From assembly GCA_002307275.1 (NCBI GenBank), contig DBTX01000058.1, positions 1 through 6,774 on the forward strand: a DNA stretch of 6,774 nucleotides, in the 5' to 3' direction. This DNA is from Hungateiclostridiaceae bacterium UBA1305 (GTDB lineage: Bacteria; Bacillota; Clostridia; Acetivibrionales; DTU013). The notes below the pieces were generated by a model that saw nothing but the letters and a program-made list of their open reading frames with translations, ran no database searches and was not told where the DNA came from. Within the stretch, counting starts at the first letter, position 1. Each line of letters begins with the position of its first letter. The position numbers and the translations under genes were made by a program. Below, in pieces: positions 1-5,363 of this stretch.

Positions 1-22
1 CTTAGCCGGTGGATTTCATCTC

Positions 23-69
23 ATATAAAACCCCGCAGAATCACTCGTTAGAGTGACTCCGCAGGGTTT
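23..69 (-). terminator. Strong intrinsic terminator (minus strand)
   Basis: Bases 28-46 and 51-69 form a 19-bp stem around a 4-base loop (47-50). Read as minus-strand RNA every position pairs, three of them as G-U. Read as plus-strand RNA those three become A-C mismatches, so the structure favours the minus strand. The lower stem runs into a U-rich stretch (UUUUAUAU). It would end a minus transcript starting near 136, or act as an attenuator for a gene beyond base 1. Confidence 0.75.
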
Positions 70-136
70 ATCATACTGCGTGTAGGACATTCAATGCCCC
101 TATGTTGCTTGCAATATTGCTAAACATACTCACTTT
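23..136 (-). ncRNA. Putative short transcript (about 110 nt) of unknown function
   Basis: A promoter (143-171) and a strong terminator (23-69) bracket about 110 bases, so a short discrete RNA is predicted. It matches no riboswitch or sRNA class I recognise. It contains a small GGGCA/UGUCC hairpin, and a CGCAG segment near 77-81 that could pair with CUGCG in either terminator arm, as an attenuator might. It also contains an 18-codon ORF at 71-127 (minus), reading MFSNIASNIGALNVLHAV and closed by tandem TGA TAA just before the terminator stem. In the same frame, upstream of a single TGA, lies a 19-codon ORF (137-196, MKDKEKLHIDSMENICNNT) with a GGGGA sequence 5' of its ATG. Options are a small RNA, a micro-peptide message, a decayed small gene, or an attenuated leader for a gene outside the window. 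Confidence 0.35.
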
Positions 137-142
137 TCAGGT

Positions 143-171
143 ATTATTACATATATTTTCCATACTGTCAA
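143..171 (-). promoter_or_regulatory. Sigma-A type promoter of the short transcript
   Basis: On the minus strand, a perfect TTGACA (-35, 166-171) stands 17 bases from AATAAT (-10, 143-148; five of six matches to TATAAT). Transcription would start near 136. It lies about 400 bases beyond the glmS terminator, so it marks a separate transcription unit. Confidence 0.55.
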
Positions 172-221
172 TATGAAGTTTTTCTTTGTCTTTCATGGTT
201 TCCCCAATAATAGAATTCGAA

Positions 222-243
222 TATTTTCTGATTTTAGAAAATA
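222..243. repeat. Perfect 8-bp inverted repeat
   Basis: TATTTTCT (222-229) and AGAAAATA (236-243) are exact inverted copies around a 6-base centre. The repeat is AT-rich, could be a protein-binding site or a weak hairpin, and lies in an otherwise empty stretch. Confidence 0.4.
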
Positions 244-250
244 GGATTAT

Positions 251-270
251 GATTCTTAAAATCCAGAATC
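251..270. repeat. Perfect 6-bp inverted repeat
   Basis: GATTCT (251-256) and AGAATC (265-270) flank an 8-base AT-rich centre. With the inverted repeat at 222-243 it forms a pair of dyads 70-100 bp upstream of the promoter at 143-171. An operator role is possible but unsupported. Confidence 0.3.
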
Positions 271-292
271 TTAAAGTATACTATGGTAATAA

Positions 293-660
293 CTAAAAAA
301 GTCCTTCAAAACTCATCGTCGCAAACCCGCACCACTCCGCCATACCACTTTCTTCCTGCGAAAAAAGTTCTTCAAAAACTCTCTCCCATCTTTTCTTCAT
401 AATTCCATTTCCCATTATCTGTATTCGAAAAAAGTTCTTCAAGGAATGAAGCCAGGTGGTGCCCATTGGTACTCTCAATTTTTTTAATCTATTATATATC
501 AGGCTATCTTCAAACGCCGATAAGGCTGGGGTTAGAGGGGTGATAATGGGAGCTGACCGACTCGGCAATTTTTTAAAAAGGCAGGGGGTTCTTCGGATTC
601 TGCGTCCGATTCTCCCCTGCCCTTGAAGAACTTTATTATTTCTTGAAGATGTTTTTTATC
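293..660. repeat. Cluster of AAAAAAGTTCTTCAA-type repeats in both orientations
   Basis: A 17-base unit CGAAAAAAGTTCTTCAA occurs exactly at 359-375 and 426-442 on the plus strand, with a variant at 293-309; the spacing is 66-67 bases. Inverted variants lie near 622-636 and 643-658. The copies at 431-444 and 621-634 are perfect 14-bp inverted repeats, AAAGTTCTTCAAGG and its complement, enclosing 176 bases that include the glmS terminator. This could be a decayed small mobile or intergenic repeat element, or a long RNA stem in a read-through glmS transcript. A 91-codon minus frame over 293-568 uses a TTG start with no ribosome binding site and changes frame relative to the repeats, so I do not treat it as a gene. 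Confidence 0.45.
575..622 (-). terminator. Intrinsic terminator of the HAD-glmS operon
   Basis: On the minus strand, GGCAGGGG (614-621) pairs fully with CCCCTGCC (580-587), and an inner 5-bp stem TCGGA/TCCGA (605-609 with 593-597) extends the hairpin. A UUUUU run (575-579) follows directly. It lies about 90 bases after the glmS stop codon. Confidence 0.9.
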
Positions 661-714
661 CGCCGATGGGGTTTATTATTTATAACCACAACACGGTGCC
701 ATAAACTCCCCGCC

Positions 715-2547
715 CTACTCCACCGTAACGCTCTTCGCCAAATTCCTTGGCTTATCCACGTCGCAGCCCTTGAGCACGGCTACGTAGTAAGCGAAAAGCT
801 GCATTGTCGTCACTGCCGCGATCGGAGCGAGCAGCGGATTGGTATCCGGTATGGTAACCACCATATCGGCGATCTTATCCACATCGGCGTTCTTCTCGTG
901 CGTGATGGCCAGGACTACGGCGCCTCTGGCTTTTACTTCCTTGATGTTGCTGGCCATTTTCTCGAAGAGGCTGTCTTGCGTCATTGGGCAGATTACCAGG
1001 GTGCCTTTTTCTATCAGGGCTATGGTGCCGTGTTTCAATTCGCCGCCTGCGTAAGCTTCGGAGTGGATATAGGAGATTTCCTTCAGCTTCAGTGAGCCTT
1101 CCATCGAGAGCGCATAATCGAGACCTCTGCCGATAAAGAAGATGCTCTTGGCGTTATAATGCTCTGCGGCGAACTTCTGTATTTTTTCCCTGTCTGACAG
1201 GATCTTTTCTATGGCTGCAGGAACAGCTTTCAGATCTTCAATGATAGCTCCAAGTTCCTCGTCATTCATCAGGTCTTTTTTATATGCAAAGTCCAGTGCG
1301 ATCAATGTAAGTGCCGACAGTTGGGTATTGTATGCTTTTGTCGAGGCAACAGCGATTTCAGGGCCTGCCCAGGTGTACAGAACATAGTCGGATTCCCTTG
1401 CAATCGAGCTGCCGACGACGTTCACGATCGACAATACCTTGGCGCCCTTCTTTTTGGCTTCTCTCAGCGCAAACAACGTATCGATGGTCTCACCGGACTG
1501 GCTGATGATGATTACCAGGTTCTTCTCGCTGATGATTGGATCCCTGTACCTGAATTCTGAAGCCACATCTGTCTCAACCGGTATACGGACCAGCTTTTCA
1601 ATGAGGTATTTACCTACCATCCCTGCATGGAACGCCGTGCCGCAGGCTACAATGAATATTTTTTCTATTCCTTTGAGATATTCAGGCGTGATGCTGATAT
1701 TGTCGAGTGTAATCCTGCCATCCTTGATTCTTGGGTTTATTGTATCCCTGATGACCTTGGGCTCCTCGAACATCTCCTTCAGCATGAAATGCTCATAACC
1801 GGACTTCTCGGCAGACGCAACATCCCAATCCACGTGGAATATCTCTTTCTTTGAAATTGCTCCGTAGTTGTCATACACGACAACCTGATCCTTGGTCAGG
1901 ACGGCAACATCCTTGTCCTCCAGAATATAGATCTCCCTGGTATGCTCAAGTATCGCCGGTATATCGGATGCGATAAAGTTCTCACCTTTGCCGAGTCCGA
2001 CGATCAGTGGGCTGTCTTTTCTGGCTGCGACGAATTTATCATCACAGTCACTGCAAATGACTCCCAGAGCATAAGAGCCATCCAGCTCATCAACTGTTTC
2101 CATGACGGCTTTCACCAGATCACTGCTTTGTTTGTAATAGTAGTCGACCAGTTGTGCAATGACCTCAGTGTCAGTCTCCGAGACAAATTGATAGCCCTGT
2201 TTTATGAGAAAATCCTTAAGTTTCATATAATTCTCGATGATACCGTTGTGCACCACCGCGATTTTGCCTGAATTGCTCAGGTGCGGGTGTGAGTTCACAT
2301 CATTCGGTTCGCCGTGGGTTGCCCATCTTGTATGTCCAATACCTACGTTTCCGCCAATGATATTTTCACTTTTCAGCTTTTCTTCAAGCATGGCAAGTCT
2401 GCCCTTGCATTTTATTACAGACAGCTTATTGTCTTCATACAGTGCAACACCAGCCGAATCATAACCCCTGTATTCAAGCTTCTTCAGCCCATTCATCAAT
2501 ATCGGAACTGCCTTCTTTTCCCCTATATATCCAACTATTCCACACAT
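715..2547 (-). CDS. glmS: Glucosamine-6-phosphate synthase (glutamine-hydrolysing)
   Basis: This cytoplasmic enzyme converts fructose-6-phosphate and glutamine to GlcN6P and glutamate, the entry step of UDP-GlcNAc and peptidoglycan synthesis. The protein has 610 residues, normal for the family (about 600-610). It begins MCGIVGYIG, so removal of Met exposes the catalytic N-terminal Cys of the class II glutaminase domain (about 1-220). That domain shows GHTRWATHG (71-79), NGIIENY (101-107) and the TDTEV segment near 125. Two SIS sugar-isomerase domains follow: CGTAFHAG (302-309), SQSGET (349-354) and STKAYNTQ (402-409), then GRGLDYALSMEG (473-484) and GGELKHG (501-507). The conserved tail KSVTVE ends the protein and supplies the family's active-site lysine (K605). 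The start is fixed by the motif and by AAGGAG 8 bases upstream. The ATG lies inside the 3' end of the phosphatase gene, so translation is probably coupled. Regulation is by the ribozyme upstream of that gene. It appears intact. Confidence 0.98.
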   Translation of the reverse strand: MCGIVGYIGEKKAVPILMNGLKKLEYRGYDSAGVALYEDNKLSVIKCKGRLAMLEEKLKSENIIGGNVGIGHTRWATHGEPNDVNSHPHLSNSGKIAVVHNGIIENYMKLKDFLIKQGYQFVSETDTEVIAQLVDYYYKQSSDLVKAVMETVDELDGSYALGVICSDCDDKFVAARKDSPLIVGLGKGENFIASDIPAILEHTREIYILEDKDVAVLTKDQVVVYDNYGAISKKEIFHVDWDVASAEKSGYEHFMLKEMFEEPKVIRDTINPRIKDGRITLDNISITPEYLKGIEKIFIVACGTAFHAGMVGKYLIEKLVRIPVETDVASEFRYRDPIISEKNLVIIISQSGETIDTLFALREAKKKGAKVLSIVNVVGSSIARESDYVLYTWAGPEIAVASTKAYNTQLSALTLIALDFAYKKDLMNDEELGAIIEDLKAVPAAIEKILSDREKIQKFAAEHYNAKSIFFIGRGLDYALSMEGSLKLKEISYIHSEAYAGGELKHGTIALIEKGTLVICPMTQDSLFEKMASNIKEVKARGAVVLAITHEKNADVDKIADMVVTIPDTNPLLAPIAAVTTMQLFAYYVAVLKGCDVDKPRNLAKSVTVE

Positions 2548-3212
2548 GATTCATTCTCCTTCACAAAATCAAATTTACTGTCGCAAATCGCACTGATTAC
2601 TTTTTTCAATTCGGCAATGTCCCCTGCCGTATAATCGGCATTAAAAGGCTCGTTGCCTCCGAAGCCATGCAGCATGCCAATCGTTATGCCGCCATTTTCT
2701 CTTCCTGCATCGATGTCGCTGTCTCTGTCGCCTGCGAGGATGAAACCGTTTTTAGCATATTTCCCAGCCAGACAGGCTACAGCGGCGGTTTTCGAATAGC
2801 CGTCCGTTTGTGGCCAGATTTCATCAAAGTATTCAACCAGCCCAAACTTCTCAAGAATGGCATAAACATATTCTTTTGAGCCGTTGGAGCAGATGCAGAT
2901 GGTGAAACCCTTTGCCTTCAGATATCTGATCAATGCAGCTGCACCTTCGTACATCAAACCGAAACGTTCAATCTCTTCAAGTTCAAAACTTATCACATCT
3001 TTTTCAAATTTACATGCAACAGTTGACCCGCGGATACAAAACCTCTCACACATTTCATGCATTGTAAGGCCGATGCAGTCCAGTATCTCAGCCTCGCTTC
3101 TACGCTCTAAACCATTCAGGGCAAAAGCCTTGTTTATAGCGACGATATCAACTGTGTCCGTTCTGAAAAGTGTGCCATCCAGATCAAATAGGATTGTCTT
3201 TATACTCTTCAT
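2535..3212 (-). CDS. HAD-superfamily phosphatase, phosphoglycolate-phosphatase-like
   Basis: This is a predicted cytoplasmic Mg-dependent phosphatase of 225 residues, of the HAD subfamily I type with a helical cap. All four HAD motifs are present: FDLDGT (9-14; nucleophile D10, acid/base D12), CSNGS (108-112; S109), lysine K141, and GDRDSDIDAGRENG (161-174), whose acidic residues bind metal. The GDRxxDI form is typical of Gph/PpaX-like enzymes. The substrate cannot be read from sequence. An in-frame ATG at 3254 would add 14 residues but has no ribosome binding site. The ATG at 3212 has AAGGG six bases upstream and begins just before the first motif, so I chose it. The gene lies between the glmS ribozyme and glmS and overlaps glmS by 13 bases, which suggests an amino-sugar-phosphate or metabolite-repair role. 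MupP, a MurNAc-6-phosphate phosphatase of pseudomonads, is a related family precedent. A housekeeping phosphatase captured by chance is the alternative. Confidence 0.9.
   Translation of the reverse strand: MKSIKTILFDLDGTLFRTDTVDIVAINKAFALNGLERRSEAEILDCIGLTMHEMCERFCIRGSTVACKFEKDVISFELEEIERFGLMYEGAAALIRYLKAKGFTICICSNGSKEYVYAILEKFGLVEYFDEIWPQTDGYSKTAAVACLAGKYAKNGFILAGDRDSDIDAGRENGGITIGMLHGFGGNEPFNADYTAGDIAELKKVISAICDSKFDFVKENESCVE
2556..2561 (-). promoter_or_regulatory. Ribosome binding site of glmS
   Basis: AAGGAG stands 8 bases before the glmS ATG and lies inside the last codons of the phosphatase gene. The two genes overlap by 13 bases in different frames, so ribosomes finishing the phosphatase end almost on this site. 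Confidence 0.85.
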
Positions 3213-3218
3213 ACCGTT

Positions 3219-3223
3219 CCCTT
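3219..3223 (-). promoter_or_regulatory. Ribosome binding site that sets the phosphatase start
   Basis: AAGGG stands six bases before the ATG at 3212. The earlier in-frame ATGs at 3254 and 3248 have no purine-rich site upstream, so this site decides the start. Confidence 0.65.
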
Positions 3224-3272
3224 CAGGAATGTAATATCCTCTGCTCATCTGCATTCAGTAACAGGAAGCAAG

Positions 3273-3298
3273 CCGCAGCATCAAACCGCGGCATCAAA
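3273..3298 (-). repeat. Tandem 13-base repeat in the leader
   Basis: On the minus strand TTTGATGCCGCGG is followed at once by TTTGATGCTGCGG, two copies differing at one base. The second copy (3273-3281) is the perfect 9-base complement of CCGCAGCAT at 3337-3345, so the repeat can close a larger RNA stem. Confidence 0.7.
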
Positions 3299-3345
3299 CT
3301 ATAACTGCATGGCAATAGGCATTAAGGCCTGCCACAATGCTGCGG
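3273..3345 (-). promoter_or_regulatory. Structured RNA spacer between ribozyme and phosphatase gene
   Basis: In minus-strand RNA a 9-bp stem can form between CCGCAGCAU (3337-3345) and AUGCUGCGG (3273-3281). It encloses a second hairpin, UGGCAGGC with GCCU-AUU-GCCA (3310-3334; 8 bp, 3-base bulge, 6-base loop). No U-run follows, so it is not an ordinary terminator. A 19-codon ORF (3299-3358, MGKVTAALWQALMPIAMQL) covers much of it, but its only GGAG is one base from the ATG, too close for normal initiation. The spacer could protect or expose the message after ribozyme cleavage; this is inference. Confidence 0.45.
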
Positions 3346-3489
3346 TGACCTTTCCCATGCTCCGGAAATAAAAGCATAGACTGATATAATCTGCCTGTTT
3401 AGCATAATAGGCGGGGGATATCATTCCAAAACAAAAATATTAAGTTATAAATAATGAGAAAATTATTAGGTATGAACAGGATTGCCAAT

Positions 3490-3650
3490 GAGCTTCTTTT
3501 GTTTTGCAGTTTCCTGCAGTTTCTGTAAAGCTCTGCGGTTGTGGCCAACCGGAAGGTTTCCGCCGAATCTTTCGATATCTCACAGCACTCCGGTGTTTCC
3601 GGTTTGCCGTGACCTCCTTCTCCTCGTCGACGCGTTAGCGTCCTGGCGCT
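3490..3650 (-). ncRNA. glmS ribozyme: glmS ribozyme (GlcN6P-activated self-cleaving RNA)
   Basis: With GlcN6P bound as cofactor, this class cuts its own message; in Bacillus subtilis the 3' product is then degraded by RNase J1. The minus-strand RNA holds the diagnostic core in order: A|GCGCC with cleavage between 3650 and 3649; P1 GACGC-UAAC-GCGUC (3642-3629); GACGAGGA (3628-3621); P2 5' strand GGAGGU (3617-3612); UAUCGA (3577-3572); UUCGGCGGA (3567-3559), whose GGCG complements CGCC just after the cleavage site (P2.2); P2 3' strand ACCUUC (3557-3552); P3 CGGUUG-GCCA-CAACCG; and a closing P4 GAGCUU/AAGCUC (3533-3528 with 3495-3490) with an inner GAAA-capped stem. P1 is minimal, with a 4-base loop. 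An extra stem CACGGCA/UGCUGUG (3611-3605 with 3587-3581) sits between P2 and UAUCGA. All core segments look intact, so it should be active. It precedes the phosphatase gene, not glmS itself. Confidence 0.95.
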
Positions 3651-3756
3651 TTTTTACTGCCCCTGTTTCTACCCTCACATCCCGGGCATTTAATCCTGCC
3701 TTTTTCAGATCTGCCCTATGCATCCCACCTTTCAAAAATAAGTGTATTACCCTTTT

Positions 3757-3786
3757 AGTATATTCAAAGTAATGATATGTTGTCAA
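3757..3786 (-). promoter_or_regulatory. Sigma-A promoter of the ribozyme-HAD-glmS operon
   Basis: On the minus strand a perfect TTGACA (3781-3786) is 18 bases from TATACT (3757-3762; one mismatch to TATAAT). The start would be near 3750, giving about 100 bases of leader before the cleavage site. It lies about 115 bases after the glmM stop, so the ribozyme operon has its own promoter. Confidence 0.8.
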
Positions 3787-3884
3787 TTTAAAATTTATTA
3801 ACAATTATGGCTATCCTGCAATAAAAATTCTTTCACTTCCGAAATACCTGGCTAAAACAGGCCCATTACCGCCGATATCGGACA

Positions 3885-3907
3885 GGCTGACGGCAAATGC
3901 CTCAGCC
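3885..3907 (-). terminator. Hairpin over the glmM stop codon, no U-run
   Basis: GGCUGA (3902-3907, containing the glmM stop) pairs with UCAGCC (3885-3890), and an inner GGC-AUUU-GCC extends the stem. No U-run follows; the next bases include a CCGATATCGG palindrome (3872-3881). It may protect the 3' end or terminate weakly, so glmM transcripts may read into the ribozyme operon. Confidence 0.4.
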
Positions 3908-5251
3908 CAACCTTTGTTCAATTATTTCAGCAAGTTCTGCCGCTCTGCGGGTAATATACTCCTTGTCCTTGCCTTCGATCATCACGCGTACCAGAGATTC
4001 CGTACCTGATGGCCTGATAAGCACCCTGCCTTCTCCATTGAACTCCGTCTCCAGTTCACAGCACATTCTGGCGACCAGTTCATCTTCCATATAGCAGTGC
4101 TTGTTTTCATTCTTAACCTTTGCATTATGCAATACCTGCGGCAGTATCTGCATGATTGCTGCATGTTCTGATAGCTTTCTGCCGGAGGACTTCAATACAT
4201 TCAGCAGTTGGAGTGCCGTTAGCAGCCCATCGCCGGTAGTATTGTGATCAAGGAAGATGACATGCCCGGATTGTTCACCGCCAAGGTTGTAGCCCTTATC
4301 AAGCATTTCTTCAAGCACATACCTGTCTCCCACCTTGGTCTTTTCCAGTTTCAGCCCATGAGACTGTGCCATGATATCAAAGCCGAGATTGCTCATAACA
4401 GTGGCAACTACTGTATTCTTGCTGAGGCGGCCCTCATTTTTCAGGGCCAATCCGATAATGGCCATAATCTGGTCACCATCTACCTTCTTTCCATTTTCAT
4501 CAACAGCCAGCACCCGGTCTGCATCCCCGTCAAAAGCAAAGCCGACATCAGCGCCGCACCCTGGGACAAATGCCTTTAAAGCATTCATGTGGGTTGAGCC
4601 GCAGTCCTTATTTATATTTATTCCATTTGGCGTATTGTTTATTGTGAAGACCTCGGCGCCGAGTTCGGAAAGCACCAGTGGAGCCGCCTCGTATGCAGCG
4701 CCGTTGGCACAGTCAATTGCAACCTTAAGTCCCTTCAGGCTGCAGTTTGCCGTATTCTTCAAAAAATCGGCATAGTCCCTGAGCGCATTCTTCCCTACAC
4801 TTTTAAAACCGACGGCTTCATTCACGGGCAGCTTAATGTCGCCCAATCCGGATCTGATAAGTTTTTCGATCTTATCCTCCGTACTGTCGGATAATTTGTA
4901 GCCTTTTGAATTAAAAAACTTTATTCCATTATGTTCAAAAGGGTTGTGTGATGCTGATATGACAACTCCTGCGTCTGCGTTATAATACCTCGTGAGGTAA
5001 GCTACCGCCGGCGTCGGTATCACACCAAGGCAAACCGCCTCCGCGCCTACAGAGCATATCCCTGCCACAAGTGCTGCTTCCAGCATATGCCCCGATATGC
5101 GTGTATCCATCCCAACAAGTATCCTTGCGGTGTGCTTTGTTTCAGCCGTCAGTTCATAAGCGCCCGCCTGCCCAAGTTTATAGGCCAGTTCAGCTGTCAG
5201 TTCCGAGTTTGCGATCCCTCTGACGCCATCCGTTCCAAAAAGTCTTGCCAT
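3902..5251 (-). CDS. glmM: Phosphoglucosamine mutase
   Basis: GlmM interconverts GlcN6P and glucosamine-1-phosphate through a phosphoserine enzyme in the cytoplasm, the step after GlmS on the way to UDP-GlcNAc. The 449-residue length is normal for the family. It opens with MARLFGTDGVRG, the usual N-terminus. Family motifs appear in order: the active-site loop ISASHNP (98-104) with catalytic S101; the Mg-binding DGDADR (241-246); the sugar-binding GGEQSGH (324-330); and the phosphate-binding RPSGTES (413-419). These distinguish it from phosphomannomutase/phosphoglucomutase relatives, as does the N-terminal FGTDGVRG. The ATG follows a GGGGG stretch about 9 bases upstream. It has its own promoter (5291-5319), lies downstream of a diguanylate cyclase, and precedes the ribozyme operon in the same direction. 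No defect is seen. GlmU, the next enzyme, is not in the window. Confidence 0.98.
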   Translation of the reverse strand: MARLFGTDGVRGIANSELTAELAYKLGQAGAYELTAETKHTARILVGMDTRISGHMLEAALVAGICSVGAEAVCLGVIPTPAVAYLTRYYNADAGVVISASHNPFEHNGIKFFNSKGYKLSDSTEDKIEKLIRSGLGDIKLPVNEAVGFKSVGKNALRDYADFLKNTANCSLKGLKVAIDCANGAAYEAAPLVLSELGAEVFTINNTPNGININKDCGSTHMNALKAFVPGCGADVGFAFDGDADRVLAVDENGKKVDGDQIMAIIGLALKNEGRLSKNTVVATVMSNLGFDIMAQSHGLKLEKTKVGDRYVLEEMLDKGYNLGGEQSGHVIFLDHNTTGDGLLTALQLLNVLKSSGRKLSEHAAIMQILPQVLHNAKVKNENKHCYMEDELVARMCCELETEFNGEGRVLIRPSGTESLVRVMIEGKDKEYITRRAAELAEIIEQRLG

Positions 5252-5290
5252 CTATATGACCCCCGTAATTCCTTTTCTATACCAAACTTA

Positions 5291-5319
5291 ATTATATCTG
5301 CTTAACACGTTCATAACAA
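5291..5319 (-). promoter_or_regulatory. Promoter of glmM
   Basis: On the minus strand TTGTTA (5314-5319; four of six matches to TTGACA) is 17 bases from a perfect TATAAT (5291-5296). The leader to the glmM ATG would be about 35 bases, too short for another ribozyme, so glmM is expected to escape GlcN6P feedback from the element at 3490-3650. Confidence 0.7.
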
Positions 5320-5344
5320 TACTTTTCCCTGCCATTACCGCAAA

Positions 5345-5363
5345 CTGAAAGTAGTAACTTCAG
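5345..5363 (-). terminator. Weak hairpin after the diguanylate cyclase gene
   Basis: CUGAAG (5358-5363, overlapping the stop codon) pairs with CUUUCAG (5345-5351) with one bulged base, followed only by UUU. It may end the cyclase transcript inefficiently; read-through into glmM is possible. Confidence 0.3.

Noticed and set aside
293..568. 91-codon minus-strand frame
   Set aside because: It begins with TTG right after the glmS terminator, lacks a ribosome binding site, is rich in the local DNA repeat, and the repeat copies fall in different frames. More likely non-coding repeat sequence.
3223..3294. 23-codon minus ORF starting in the tandem repeat and ending at the phosphatase ribosome binding site
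   Set aside because: No ribosome binding site; its content is dictated by the tandem repeat. The position is suggestive but not enough.
3390..3445. Possible second promoter, TTGTTT with TATTAT, in the spacer
   Set aside because: The 19-base spacing and poor -35 make it weak; it would matter because it would bypass the ribozyme.
3482..3772. 96-codon plus-strand frame
   Set aside because: It is antisense to the ribozyme and promoter and has no coding signature.
3580..3804. 74-codon minus-strand frame
   Set aside because: It runs through the promoter and the conserved ribozyme core, which fully explain the sequence.
3862..5340. Shared CCATTACCGC at 3863-3872 and 5332-5341, upstream of the glmS-operon and glmM promoters
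   Set aside because: Only ten bases, at different distances from the two promoters (about 75 and 12 bases from the -35), so chance is likely.
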